A stretch of 64,000 bases of DNA, taken from JAJXWB01 sp046349085 (lineage in GTDB: Bacteria > Pseudomonadota > Alphaproteobacteria > Rhizobiales > Beijerinckiaceae). The translations under genes were made by a program, and so were the position numbers. Numbering within the stretch: position 1 is the first letter of the stretch; the number at the start of each line of letters is the position of its first letter. The notes under the pieces were generated by a model that searched no databases, had not been told where the DNA came from, and was given only the letters and a program-made list of their open reading frames with translations. The stretch covers positions 62,001 through 126,000 of the forward strand of contig JAXMDA010000004.1 in assembly GCA_046349085.1 (NCBI GenBank), written 5' to 3'. Positions 7,011 to 15,874 of the stretch are shown piece after piece.

Positions 7011-8987
7011 TCACCCTGCCCGCTTCAAATCCGGCGGCGTCGCCTCGTCGGCGAACAGCGCCAGCGCCTCGTCGAGGCCCATCGACTGCTGCGCCTGCGA
7101 GCCGAGGCGACGGATCGAGACGGTGCGCTCCGCCGCCTCCTTGCGGCCGAGAACCAGCATGACGGGGACCTTGGCGAGCGAATGCTCGCGCACCTTGTAG
7201 TTGATCTTCTCGTTGCGCAGGTCGACGTCGACACGCAGGCCTTTCTTTCGGGCGGCGGCGACGATTTCCATCGCGAAATCGTCGGCCTCCTGCGTGATGG
7301 TTGCGACGACGATCTGCAGCGGCGCGAGCCACAGCGGCATATGGCCCGCGAAATGCTCGATCAGAATGCCGGTGAAGCGCTCCATCGAGCCGCAGATGGC
7401 GCGATGCACCATCACCGGCGGCACCTTTTCGCTGTTGGCGTCGATGTAGAAGGCGCCGAAGCGCTCCGGCAGGTTGAAGTCGACCTGCGTCGTGCCGCAT
7501 TGCCAGTCGCGGCCGATGGCGTCGCGCAACACATATTCGAACTTCGGCCCGTAGAAGGCGCCTTCGCCCGGATTGATCGAGGTCTCGATCATGTTGCCGC
7601 TCTGCGCCTTGATGCGGTCGAGCACGCGGCTCATCACGCCTTCCGCGTGATCCCACGAGGCGTCCGACCCCACGCGCTTGTCCGGCCGCGTCGACAGTTT
7701 CACGACCAGCCTGCCGAAATCGAAATCGCCGTAGACCGAGAGGATGAGATCGTTGATCTTCAATATCTCGGCTTCGAGCTGGTCTTCGGTGCAGAAGATA
7801 TGCGCGTCGTCCTGCGTGAAGGCGCGCACGCGCATCACGCCGTGCATGGCGCCCGAGGGCTCGTAGCGGTGCACGACGCCGAACTCGGCCATGCGCAGCG
7901 GCAGCTCGCGATAGGAGCGCAGGCCGTGCTTGTAGATCTGCACGTGGCCCGGGCAGTTCATCGGCTTCAGCGCGAACACGCGCTGGTCGGCCTCCGCATC
8001 GTCGGGGTTCATGAAGGCGGTCGCGGATTTCACCGCGAACATGTTGTCGGAATACCAGCCCCAATGGCCGGAGGTTTCCCACAGCGCCTTGTCCATCACC
8101 TGCGGCGCGTTCACCTCGTCGTAATCGCCGGCGAGGCGCCGCCGCATGTAGGCGACGAGCGTCTGGAACAGCGTCCAGCCCTTGGGGTGCCAGAAGATCG
8201 CGCCCGGCGCCTCCTCCTGGAAGTGGAACAGGTCCATCTCGCGGCCGAGCTTGCGATGGTCGCGCTTCTCGGCCTCCTCCAGGCGATGCAGGTAGTCGTC
8301 GAGATCGGCCTTCTTGGCGAAGGCCGTCGCATAGATGCGCTGGAGCATCGGCTTGGTCGAATCGCCGCGCCAATAGGCGCCGGCGACCTTCATGATCTTG
8401 AAGGCCTCGCCGATCTTGCCCGTGGACGTCATGTGCGGGCCGCGGCAGAGATCGAGCCAGTCGCCCTGGCGGTAGATTTTCAGGTCCTGGTCGGCGGGGA
8501 TCGCTTCGACCAGTTCGACCTTGAACGCTTCGCCCGCCTTCTCGAAATGGGCGATCGCCTGCTCGCGCGTCCACACTTCCTTGGTGAAGGGTTTGTCGCG
8601 CGCGACGATCTCGCGCATCTTCTTTTCGATCGCCGAAAAGTCTTCGGGCGTGAACGGCTCGGCGCGATAGAAATCGTAATAGAAGCCGTTCTCGATCACC
8701 GGCCCGATCGTCACCTGCGTCCCCGGAAACAGGGTCTGCACGGCCTCCGCCAGCACGTGCGCGGCGTCGTGGCGGATGAGCTCGAGCGCGCGCGGGTCTT
8801 CGCGCGACACGAATTCGATGCGCGCGTCGCGATCGATCGGATCGGCGAGGTCGACGAGCGCGCCGTCGAGCGCCATGGCGACCGTGCGCTTGGCGAGGGA
8901 GGGCGAGATGGACTTGGCGATGTCGAGGCCCGAGACGCCGGGCTCATAGGCGCGCGAGGCGCCGTCGGGAAAAGTCACCGAGATCAT
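7011..8987 (-). CDS. thrS: Threonine--tRNA ligase
   Basis: 658 aa, full length. Order: N-terminal TGS domain (residues 1-62), the editing domain with the HDAAH (HxxxH) and CRGPH zinc/editing motifs, the class II catalytic core (NCPGHVQIYK and FTQDDAHIFC segments) and the C-terminal anticodon-binding domain (VVATITQEADDFA onwards). It charges tRNA-Thr and removes mis-attached serine. ATG 8987 is preceded by AAGGAG at ideal spacing; a longer frame to 9077 has no such site. Monocistronic or leading the secreted-protein gene. Confidence 0.97.
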   Translation of the reverse strand: MISVTFPDGASRAYEPGVSGLDIAKSISPSLAKRTVAMALDGALVDLADPIDRDARIEFVSREDPRALELIRHDAAHVLAEAVQTLFPGTQVTIGPVIENGFYYDFYRAEPFTPEDFSAIEKKMREIVARDKPFTKEVWTREQAIAHFEKAGEAFKVELVEAIPADQDLKIYRQGDWLDLCRGPHMTSTGKIGEAFKIMKVAGAYWRGDSTKPMLQRIYATAFAKKADLDDYLHRLEEAEKRDHRKLGREMDLFHFQEEAPGAIFWHPKGWTLFQTLVAYMRRRLAGDYDEVNAPQVMDKALWETSGHWGWYSDNMFAVKSATAFMNPDDAEADQRVFALKPMNCPGHVQIYKHGLRSYRELPLRMAEFGVVHRYEPSGAMHGVMRVRAFTQDDAHIFCTEDQLEAEILKINDLILSVYGDFDFGRLVVKLSTRPDKRVGSDASWDHAEGVMSRVLDRIKAQSGNMIETSINPGEGAFYGPKFEYVLRDAIGRDWQCGTTQVDFNLPERFGAFYIDANSEKVPPVMVHRAICGSMERFTGILIEHFAGHMPLWLAPLQIVVATITQEADDFAMEIVAAARKKGLRVDVDLRNEKINYKVREHSLAKVPVMLVLGRKEAAERTVSIRRLGSQAQQSMGLDEALALFADEATPPDLKRAG

Positions 8988-9178
8988 GTCTGCTCCTTGA
9001 CGCTCACTCGCCGATACAAATCGGCGTAAGCCACGCGCCGCAACGCGCGAGCGACCTTCTAAAGAACCGCGCGGCAAAGGGAAAGCCGTTTTTCCGCGCC
9101 CGGCGCCGCCCGCGCGCCACGAAACCCGCCGCCCGTCCGCGCGTTGAACGCTGAAGTCCGCGTTCGACGGAGACCTTC

Positions 9179-10246
9179 ATGCCCGCCGACATACGCAAGG
9201 GAATGCCCGATCCGAAGCTCGATCGCGCGGCCTTCGAGCGGCGGTTTCTCGCCCGTTTCGCCGATCCCGCCTTCGATTCCGTGCTTCTCCATCTGCGGCG
9301 CGCGGCAGGGATCGCGTGGGAGGCCTACGACGAAGGCCGCAAGGCGCCCGTCACCCGCAGGGCCGGCATCGGCTACGCCGATCCTGCCTATGCGCTCGCC
9401 GTCGACTGGCTGGAGGCCCGCGCCGCCATCGACGCGGCGCGCGCGCAGCACGACGACGACGCCGGTCCGGCGCGGTTCCTGCTCGTCAACGCCTCGCCGC
9501 GCTCCGAGCACACCTGTCCCGGCGAAATGTCCAAGACCTGGCGCCTCGTCGAGACGGCCGCGACGATTCTCGGGGGCGACGGCGCGGCCTGCGAGACGCT
9601 CGACCTCGCGCGCCTCGCTTCCGGCTACGACCTGCAGATTCATCCCTGCAAGGCCTGCTTTTCGACAAGCCCCGCGCTCTGCCACTGGCCCTGCTCCTGC
9701 TATCCCAACCACGCGCTGGGGCAGGTCAACGACGCCATGAACGACATCTATCCGATGTGGGTGCGCGCGCATGGAATCATGATCGTCACGCCCGTCCACT
9801 GGTATCAGGCGACCTCGGGCCTGAAGGCGATGATGGATCGTCTCGTCTGCGCCGACGGCGGCAATCCCGACCCGACGACGACGCACGGCAAGCATGTCGA
9901 CGAGGCCAAGCCGCTTGAAACGGGCTGGCCCTACCCCAAACATCTGGCTGGCCGCGCGTTTTCTGCGATCGTGCACGGCGACGCCGCGGGCGTGGAGAAC
10001 CTGCGGCGCATCCTGTCGGATTGGATGAGCGACATGGGGCTTCGCCCGGCCGGCGAAGCCGCGCTGCTCGACCGCTACATCGGCTATTACAAGCCCTACG
10101 GCGAAAGCCACGCCGAACTCGACGGCGACGAAGCGCTGTTCGCGGAAGTCCGCAACGCCGCTGCAACCCTGCGCGAGGCTGTCGACCGCTGGCGGCGCGG
10201 CGACGGCAAGGCCGGCGCGGAGCTGCGTCCGCCACGCCAGAAATAG
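9179..10246 (+). CDS. Flavodoxin-fold NAD(P)H oxidoreductase with a cysteine cluster
   Basis: 355 aa. After about 95 residues of N-terminal extension, the flavodoxin/NADPH-dependent FMN reductase fold begins at FLLVNASPRSEHTCPG (phosphate-binding loop, 100-115). A five-cysteine cluster follows at C157, C160, C168, C172 and C174, where iron-sulfur flavoproteins keep their cluster ligands, although the spacing differs from the textbook CX2CX2C form. The VTPVHWYQATSGLKAMMDR flavin-contact segment is conserved. It is likely an FMN-binding reductase, possibly iron-sulfur. It runs divergently from thrS; start ATG 9179 follows GGAG. Confidence 0.8.
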   Translation: MPADIRKGMPDPKLDRAAFERRFLARFADPAFDSVLLHLRRAAGIAWEAYDEGRKAPVTRRAGIGYADPAYALAVDWLEARAAIDAARAQHDDDAGPARFLLVNASPRSEHTCPGEMSKTWRLVETAATILGGDGAACETLDLARLASGYDLQIHPCKACFSTSPALCHWPCSCYPNHALGQVNDAMNDIYPMWVRAHGIMIVTPVHWYQATSGLKAMMDRLVCADGGNPDPTTTHGKHVDEAKPLETGWPYPKHLAGRAFSAIVHGDAAGVENLRRILSDWMSDMGLRPAGEAALLDRYIGYYKPYGESHAELDGDEALFAEVRNAAATLREAVDRWRRGDGKAGAELRPPRQK

Positions 10247-10305
10247 GCGCCCTTGCCGATTGCGCCCTCTTCGGCCTAAGTCCTGTCTGACCAGTATGAC
10301 CCCGG

Positions 10306-11145
10306 ATGGGCATGTCCAGGCAGGACCTGAAACTCTTTCTTCTCGGCCTCGCCGGCACGCTGCTGATCGGCAGCGGCGCCTGGCTGCTGATCGATATGTT
10401 GCAAGGTCCTCCCGCGCAGGAAGCGGCGAGCCCGCCCGTGGTCGCGGCGCCCGAGACTGCCGTCAAAACGGCGCCCCCGGCCGATTCCGCGCGCGCCGGC
10501 GTCGAGGAAACGATAGCCAACGCGCCCGAAATAGCCCGTTTCTTCGATCGGCTTCGGCTTGCCCTGCCTTCCGATTACGAATCGGCGGTAGCCGCGCTGG
10601 CTGCGCGCCGTTCAGGCGGCGCGACGGATTCGGCGGACTACGACCTCTCGCAGGCCGTGAAGACGCTGCGCCAATCGCGTGGCGCGCTCGCCGCCAAGGC
10701 GGACGGCAAGGCGCTCAGCCGCGTGTTCGACGCGCAGCTCGCGGTTCTCAAGGCGCTGGGCGCGGCCAACTCTCGCTTGTGCGTCGATTTCCTCTACGGC
10801 GGGGCGAGCGAAGCCTTCCTGAAATTCTCCGCCGACAACCGCGGGCTGGTGTCTGACCTCGCCGTCGCCGGTCTCGACGCCATTCTCGACGGCAAGGAAA
10901 AGAACATTTCCCGCACCACGCCGACGGAATCCGATTTCCAGATGTTCGAGACCTCGCTGCGCCAGAATGGCGTCGGCACGGCCGAGATAGGCGCGCTGCT
11001 CGACGGCAAGACGCCCGACCCGCCGATTTCCGACGATCGCATGTGCGCGGCGGGCAAAACCTATCTCGAAACGCTGCAGCAGATGCCCGACGACGTGCGC
11101 GGCCGTATCCAGGCGCTCGCCGTCGACCTGATGGCGCGCTCCTAG
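10306..11145 (+). CDS. Membrane-anchored protein of unknown function
   Basis: 279 aa. One N-terminal transmembrane helix (about residues 8-32) is followed by a Pro/Ala linker and a helical extracytoplasmic domain of about 200 residues with two cysteine-containing stretches (RLCVDFLYG and DDRMCAAGKTYLE) that may form a disulfide. No family is recognised. Start ATG 10306 or 10312. Its stop overlaps the stop of yidD on the other strand by four bases. Confidence 0.65.
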   Translation: MGMSRQDLKLFLLGLAGTLLIGSGAWLLIDMLQGPPAQEAASPPVVAAPETAVKTAPPADSARAGVEETIANAPEIARFFDRLRLALPSDYESAVAALAARRSGGATDSADYDLSQAVKTLRQSRGALAAKADGKALSRVFDAQLAVLKALGAANSRLCVDFLYGGASEAFLKFSADNRGLVSDLAVAGLDAILDGKEKNISRTTPTESDFQMFETSLRQNGVGTAEIGALLDGKTPDPPISDDRMCAAGKTYLETLQQMPDDVRGRIQALAVDLMARS

Positions 11146-11480
11146 CCCGGCTCGACTTCCTCGCACGCGAGCGGCCCGCGCCATTTGCCATAGCGCCAGA
11201 AATGCGCGGCGTCCGCGCCTGCGGGCTTTTCGCGCGGCACGGGATCGAAACCCGCCGTGCCGCCGGGGCGGCACCGGCAGATGCGGGCAAGGCCCATCCA
11301 GCCGCCGCCCCACAGGCCGAATCGTCCGATCGCCTCGCTCGTGTAGTCCGAGCAACTCGGCAGATGCCGGCATTGCCGGCCCATCAGCGCCGACAGCGTC
11401 AATTGGTAGCCGCGGATCGCGCCGCGCGCGAGCAGCGCGGGCGCATCCTCGACATTCCTGTAGCGAAAATCGTCCGCCAT
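11142..11480 (-). CDS. yidD: Membrane protein insertion efficiency factor YidD
   Basis: 112 aa, slightly longer than E. coli YidD because of an N-terminal extension. The family core is intact: RGYQLTLSALMGRQCRHLPSCS followed by DYTSEAIGRFG and the CRCRPGGTAGFDPVP segment with its conserved cysteines. YidD is a small amphipathic inner-membrane-associated protein helping YidC insert proteins. Ten nt separate it from the IscU-like gene upstream on the same strand, so the two are probably co-transcribed, an arrangement unlike the classical rpmH-rnpA-yidD-yidC order. Confidence 0.92.
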   Translation of the reverse strand: MADDFRYRNVEDAPALLARGAIRGYQLTLSALMGRQCRHLPSCSDYTSEAIGRFGLWGGGWMGLARICRCRPGGTAGFDPVPREKPAGADAAHFWRYGKWRGPLACEEVEPG

Positions 11481-11489
11481 TGCGGCGTC

Positions 11490-11939
11490 CTAACCGGCCG
11501 CGCCGGCGGCCTGCTTCGCCTCGGCCTCGGTCGCAGCCTCCGCCGTCGCCTCGAAGGTCAGGAGCGTCGAGGCGTGACGCGCCTTGTAGCCGCGCACCGG
11601 CTCCAGCGCGGCGATGTCTGCCCATTTGCCCTGCGGCGGCGCGCCGTTCTCCTTCAACATGCGGCGAACTTCGTCGCGCAGCGCCCGCAATTCCTCGGGC
11701 GTCGAGCCGATCACGTGCCGCGCCATGATCGACGACGAGGCCTGGCCGAGCGCGCAGGCCTTCACGTCGTGCGCAAAATCCGAGACGCGGCCGTCGGTCA
11801 TCCGCACATCGACCGCGACCGTGGAGCCGCAGAGCTTGGAATGCGCGGTCGCGCTCGCGTCCGGTCGCTCGAGGCGTCCCAGCCGCGGGATATTCGCGGC
11901 GAGTTCGAGAATGCGCTTGTTGTAGATTTCGTCGAGCAT
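11490..11939 (-). CDS. IscU/NifU-N-like iron-sulfur scaffold protein lacking the third cysteine
   Basis: 149 aa, fold typical of IscU/SufU scaffolds. Two of the three cluster-ligating cysteines are present, C37 (KLCGSTV) and C62 (KACALGQASSS). Where IscU and SufU have the third cysteine (around CATL/CSLL), this protein reads ARHASTLL with His122. That may allow labile cluster binding, or indicate a carrier or regulatory role. Ends in an Ala/Glu-rich tail. It lies ahead of yidD and divergently from folE. An alphaproteobacterial subgroup with this feature may exist; I cannot check. Confidence 0.8.
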   Translation of the reverse strand: MLDEIYNKRILELAANIPRLGRLERPDASATAHSKLCGSTVAVDVRMTDGRVSDFAHDVKACALGQASSSIMARHVIGSTPEELRALRDEVRRMLKENGAPPQGKWADIAALEPVRGYKARHASTLLTFEATAEAATEAEAKQAAGAAG

Positions 11940-12067
11940 CGCTTCGGGCGTCCCGGGCTAGCGAAAACCGGCCCGCAGCCCTATGTCCTATATAGTCGCC
12001 CTGCGCGTGTTGGCGAAGAGCGACGAGATTTCGGGCGATTGTTCGAAATTCCCTCTGGAGGCTCCAC

Positions 12068-12700
12068 ATGGATGCAGTGGTTAAGTCCTTGAACGCCCGA
12101 AATGTTTCCAAGTTAGACCCAAGGCCGAAATCCCCAGCGCCCTCCCAGGAGGAGGCGGAGGCGGCCGTGCGCACGCTGCTCGCCTATGCCGGCGAGGACC
12201 CCGATCGCGAGGGCCTGGTCGATACGCCGCGACGCGTCGCCAAGGCCTATCGCGAATTGTTCGCGGGCTATGCGCAGGACGCCGGCGAGATTCTCGACCG
12301 CGTGTTCGAGGAGGTCGAGGGCTACGACGACATGGTGCTGGTGCGCGACATTCCGTTCGCGTCGCACTGCGAGCACCATATGGTGCCCTTCGTCGGCAAG
12401 GCGCATGTCGCCTATTTCCCGCGCGACGGCGTCGTCGGCCTGTCGAAGATCGCGCGTCTCGTCGACATGTATGCGCGCCGGTTCCAGACGCAGGAAGCCA
12501 TGACCGCGCAGATCGTCGAGGCGATCGAGACGCACCTCAAGCCGCGCGGCGTCGCCGTCTACATCGAGGCAGAGCACATGTGCATGTCCATGCGCGGCGT
12601 GCGCAAGCAGGGCGCATCGACCGTGACGACGCGCTTCACCGGCCTGTTCCGCGACGAGCCCGCCGAGCAGGTGCGATTTCTGAGCATGGCGAAGGGCTGA
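12068..12700 (+). CDS. folE: GTP cyclohydrolase I
   Basis: 210 aa, normal for FolE. The zinc site and catalytic pocket are visible in FASHCEHHMVPFVGKAHVAY and in EAEHMCMSMRGVRKQGAST. It converts GTP to dihydroneopterin triphosphate, the first step of tetrahydrofolate (and queuosine/biopterin) synthesis. GGAGG stands eight bases before ATG 12068. The first 25 or so residues are a variable leader. The gene faces away from the IscU-like/yidD pair and is followed 69 nt later by the gamma-carbonic anhydrase. Confidence 0.97.
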   Translation: MDAVVKSLNARNVSKLDPRPKSPAPSQEEAEAAVRTLLAYAGEDPDREGLVDTPRRVAKAYRELFAGYAQDAGEILDRVFEEVEGYDDMVLVRDIPFASHCEHHMVPFVGKAHVAYFPRDGVVGLSKIARLVDMYARRFQTQEAMTAQIVEAIETHLKPRGVAVYIEAEHMCMSMRGVRKQGASTVTTRFTGLFRDEPAEQVRFLSMAKG

Positions 12701-12769
12701 TCCGGCGGCGCGCGCCATTGAAAAGCGCGCGCGCCGCGTGCCATGGTGCGCCCGCAAACGAGGACGCCC

Positions 12770-13303
12770 ATGCCTGTCTACAAACTCGAGAACCTGTCGC
12801 CTGAATTGCCGCGCGACGGCCGCTATTTCGTCGCGCCCGGCGCGCATGTCATCGGCAAGGTGCGCATGGGCGAGGATTCGAGCGTGTGGTTCAACGCCGT
12901 CGTTCGCGGCGACACCGACCTCATCGACATCGGCGCGCGCGCCAACGTTCAGGACGGCTGCGTGCTGCATACCGATCCGGGCTTCGCGCTTGTCATCGGC
13001 GCCGACGCCACGATCGGGCACAATGTCATTCTGCACGGCTGCACGATCGGCGAGGGCGCGCTGATCGGCATGGGCGCGACGATTCTCAACGGCGCGAAAA
13101 TCGGCAAGAACTGCCTCGTCGGCGCCAATGCGCTCGTCACCGAGGGCAAGGAGTTTCCCGACAATTCGCTGATCGTCGGATCGCCGGCCAAGGTCGTGCG
13201 CACGCTCGACGAAAAAGGCGCCGGCGCGGGCCGCATGATCGCGGCCGTCTACGCGGCGCGGGCGAAGAAATTCCGCGAGGGCCTGAAGAAGATCGAGGAT
13301 TGA
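12770..13303 (+). CDS. Gamma-class carbonic anhydrase family protein
   Basis: 177 aa left-handed beta-helix of hexapeptide repeats. The three zinc-ligand histidines are at NVQDGCVLHTD, IGHNV and LHGCTIG. The family includes YrdA/PaaY-type proteins and gamma carbonic anhydrases that hydrate CO2; many members have low or unproven activity. ATG 12770 follows GAGGA; an in-frame ATG at 12743 lacks one. It is convergent with the PilZ gene, with a seven-base gap. Confidence 0.9.
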   Translation: MPVYKLENLSPELPRDGRYFVAPGAHVIGKVRMGEDSSVWFNAVVRGDTDLIDIGARANVQDGCVLHTDPGFALVIGADATIGHNVILHGCTIGEGALIGMGATILNGAKIGKNCLVGANALVTEGKEFPDNSLIVGSPAKVVRTLDEKGAGAGRMIAAVYAARAKKFREGLKKIED

Positions 13304-13310
13304 TCGCCGA

Positions 13311-13949
13311 TCAGAGGATAATGTCCTCGTCGAACTCTTCGATCGGAATGAGCCGGGAGAATTCGACCGCAAGACCGCCGTTGAAGTGACGCACCACGCG
13401 CCCCGAGCGGCGGCCGATCTCGACGCGCGAGCCGACGGGCGGCAAGGTTTCGCATCTGAGCCCGACGCCCGACACCGAGACGTCGACGATTTCGACGGCC
13501 AGCGTCGCGCCGCCTTCCGCGAGCATGTCCGCAGCTTTTTGCTTCGGCGCGATGCGCTTGTGTCGACGGCTGGCGACGCCGTCGTCCGCATCGCTATTGG
13601 CCATCCAGGTAAGCAGGTCAGCCACGCGCTCCCGCTTGCTCGCGGGCAGGATCAGGGCGACGGCAAATCCGCCCTCGACATGACGCACGATCATGCCCTC
13701 CAGCCGTCCGAGCTCTTCGAAATAGAACACGACGCGCTCGCCGACCGCGCCCCTCGCAGGGCCGGCGATCAGCAGGCCGCCGGGAGAGGCGTCGACCGTG
13801 CGACACGGAAATTCCTGCTTGTTTTCGAGCATATAGCGCCCGGCGATCGACACCTTGACGCGCTGATGGCGCCGACGTTCGGCCGATCTTGGGTTGGTTC
13901 TCGAAACTGGCAGCGACAAGACCCGTCCTCTTCGCACGCGTGATCGCAT
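13311..13949 (-). CDS. Tandem PilZ-domain protein (putative c-di-GMP receptor)
   Basis: 212 aa with two PilZ-like units. The first begins at RRRHQRVKVSIAGRYML with VDASPGGLLIAGP (about residues 25-60); the second at RRHKRIAPKQKAADML with VDVSVSGVGLRC (about 127-165). The first keeps the RxxxR plus D/NxSxxG signature that binds cyclic di-GMP; the second has RRHKR and DVSVSG. Together with the EAL protein at 30.8 kb it implies c-di-GMP signalling. Start 13949; ATG 13824 would remove the first arginine motif. Confidence 0.85.
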   Translation of the reverse strand: MRSRVRRGRVLSLPVSRTNPRSAERRRHQRVKVSIAGRYMLENKQEFPCRTVDASPGGLLIAGPARGAVGERVVFYFEELGRLEGMIVRHVEGGFAVALILPASKRERVADLLTWMANSDADDGVASRRHKRIAPKQKAADMLAEGGATLAVEIVDVSVSGVGLRCETLPPVGSRVEIGRRSGRVVRHFNGGLAVEFSRLIPIEEFDEDIIL

Positions 13950-14029
13950 GGACTCTATGACGGCTTGGTTAATGGTCGCTTACGCCTCGGAAGCGCGGAA
14001 CGCTGTAAAGTGAACAAATTGCGCGCGGA

Positions 14030-14623
14030 TTAGGAGAGTCCGCCGCGGATGACCCTGAATTGCGGACGCCCCTGCGCGCGCCGTTCGACGCCGCCCGGCG
14101 GACGCTGCATCAGCGGCAACTCGACGGTCGGACGGGCGCTTGAGAGAATTCTGAGCGAGCGCAGCTCGAGCCTCTCGATCGGGATCAGGCCGACCCATTC
14201 CGGAAGATGCGCGGCCGCAAGCGAACCGAGCACGCGCGCATGCGTGCGTCCGTGATGGCGCAACGGCAGCAGCAGCAATTCGAGATCAACCGGCGCGCGC
14301 CCGGCAAGCTGCGTTTGCGCCCCGGCGACCACCGGGCAGGCGCCGTCCATGACCGTCAGCAGCACGGCGGCGATATTGGCGCGGTCGTCGCCCCACATGT
14401 CGAGGAAGGAGCGGCCTTTCAGATCGCGCGCCCACAGCGCGTTGATGCGCGCGCCGCTGAGCCGCAGGGGAAAGAGCGAGTCTCGGTCAGCTTCGATCAT
14501 GAAGGTGTCGGACAGGATCGAGCGGATCGCCGCCGGATCGATGTCGGCGCGGTCAGGCGCCGCCCGGTGGCGGCGAAGCGCATTCCAGTATCCGTAAAGC
14601 TCCCGCGTCGCCTGCTGTCTCAT
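14030..14623 (-). CDS. PAS-domain protein (PAS_5-like)
   Basis: 197 aa. It is a single-domain protein with no output domain; the pattern DTFMIEADRDSLFPLRLSGARINALWARDLKGRSF is that of the PAS_5 proteins common in alphaproteobacteria. Members are usually about 180-210 aa and may sense a small ligand, with unknown partners. The C-terminal 40 residues are basic and Arg-rich. It lies 80 nt downstream of the start of the tandem PilZ gene on the same strand but has its own upstream region of 350 nt. Confidence 0.75.
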   Translation of the reverse strand: MRQQATRELYGYWNALRRHRAAPDRADIDPAAIRSILSDTFMIEADRDSLFPLRLSGARINALWARDLKGRSFLDMWGDDRANIAAVLLTVMDGACPVVAGAQTQLAGRAPVDLELLLLPLRHHGRTHARVLGSLAAAHLPEWVGLIPIERLELRSLRILSSARPTVELPLMQRPPGGVERRAQGRPQFRVIRGGLS

Positions 14624-14973
14624 CGTTCCTCAAGTCCTTGCCGGACCGGCTGTTTTCATTCGGCACAGTGCGAACGGAACGCCTGCGTCTCACCTCCCGA
14701 CAGCAGGGCGCGTGCCATTCGGATGCGCGTTAACGCTAACCGGGCGCCTCTATTGCGCTGTCGGGCTGAAAATGGGAGAAAACAGGGAAGACGCAGCGAC
14801 TTAGGCCTTCGGCTCCCGGCTCCGGGTCGCAAGCGTTACGGGCGCAGGGCGTTCCGTGACATGGCTCATCGATGGACACGTGCGCTGTGGCGCGCGTGTC
14901 GGCGGTGGGAGAAGGCTCCTCGTTTGAGGGGAGGAACCCGGCTCAGGTTCTTCCCCCAAGTCGCTGTCCCCAC
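14624..14973 (+). other. 350-nt divergent intergenic region
   Basis: Separates the PAS gene (minus) and the rhomboid gene (plus). It presumably holds both promoters, but I could not identify convincing -35/-10 boxes. Near its right end is a strong hairpin (14928-14956). No ORF of convincing quality and no tRNA is visible. Confidence 0.5.
14928..14956 (+). other. Strong hairpin just upstream of the rhomboid gene
   Basis: GGGGAGGAACC and GGTTCTTCCCC form an 11-bp stem with one G-U wobble and a seven-base loop. It ends 17 nt before the rhomboid ATG at 14974, whose immediate upstream lacks a clear Shine-Dalgarno sequence. The stem buries a GGAGGA-like sequence. It could influence translation, or be a repeat copy; no function is proven. 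Confidence 0.5.
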
Positions 14974-15798
14974 ATGACGCAGGTCTCTGCTTCCGAACGC
15001 CAGTTTGCACGCGCCGGCGACGCCGCCGTCGCCATCGTCCTGGCGCTTGTTCTCGTGCATCTCCTGCGCCAGGCGCTCGATCCCGAACTCGATTTCCGCT
15101 TCGTTGCGGAGCTGGCTTTCACGCCCGCGAATTTCAGCGCCGGCGTCGCGCCGGAGGACATCTGGCGGGCCGCCCGACAAGCGGTCGAACGCGGCGAGGC
15201 TTCGACGGAAGAAGTCGCGCTGTTGATCGGGCTTTCGCCCCGCTGGTGGACGCCGCTCACCTATTCCTTCCTGCACGGCGGGTTCACGCACATCGCGGTC
15301 AACGGCGTGTGGCTGCTCGCCTTCGGAACGGCTGTTTGCCGGCGTTTCGGCGGCCTGCGCTTTCTCGTCTTCTTCGCGTTCGCCGCCATCGCGGGCGCGC
15401 TCGCCTTTTTCGTCGTTCACCCCCTCGGTCTTCAGCCCGTGGTCGGCGCCTCGGCCGCCATTTCCGGCGCCATGGGCGCTGCGGTCCGGTTCGCCTTCGC
15501 GCCTGGCGGCCCGCTGGGCGGCGGTTTTGCTCCGCCGCGCGATCTACGGGCTTACCGTCAGCCGGCCCCCCGCCTGCGCGTGCTGCTTTCCGACCGGCGC
15601 ACCATGACATTCGTCGTACTGTGGTTTGCCGCGAACTTTCTTTTCGGCGCCGTCGCGCCGCCGGGCGCCGAGGGCGGGTCGGTCGCCTGGGAAGCCCATA
15701 TCGGCGGCTTCCTGGCGGGATTTCTGGGCTTCCGCCTGTTCGATCCGCCGCGCGCAAACATGCTAGACCACGACAACGAAAGCGGCTTGCGCGCCTGA
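14974..15798 (+). CDS. Rhomboid-family intramembrane serine protease
   Basis: 274 aa, about six transmembrane helices. The catalytic dyad is visible as Ser160 in VVGASAAISG and His242 in WEAHIGGFLAGF, and the oxyanion H106-x3-N110 (FTHIAVN) is present. The Ser motif is GASA rather than the usual GxSG at the fourth position. It cleaves membrane proteins within the bilayer; the substrate is unknown. The start at 14974 is taken because coding character begins there; a frame extends to 14872. A hairpin lies 17 nt upstream. The CBS-domain gene follows 76 nt later. Confidence 0.88.
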   Translation: MTQVSASERQFARAGDAAVAIVLALVLVHLLRQALDPELDFRFVAELAFTPANFSAGVAPEDIWRAARQAVERGEASTEEVALLIGLSPRWWTPLTYSFLHGGFTHIAVNGVWLLAFGTAVCRRFGGLRFLVFFAFAAIAGALAFFVVHPLGLQPVVGASAAISGAMGAAVRFAFAPGGPLGGGFAPPRDLRAYRQPAPRLRVLLSDRRTMTFVVLWFAANFLFGAVAPPGAEGGSVAWEAHIGGFLAGFLGFRLFDPPRANMLDHDNESGLRA

Positions 15799-15874
15799 AC
15801 GAAGCGGCGCATCCTTGCATCAAAAGACGGTCTCAAACCGCGTTTGTCAGCAAACGAACAGCAAGAGGCCAGCA

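Noticed and set aside
6007..8574. Long minus-strand frame spanning the secreted protein and thrS
   Set aside because: The upstream half is an out-of-frame shadow of thrS. The secreted protein has its own signal peptide and start at 6942.
9001..9178. Possible riboswitch or T-box leader ahead of thrS
   Set aside because: No T-box sequence or terminator-antiterminator pair, and thrS has a strong Shine-Dalgarno site; T-boxes are not typical of this phylum.
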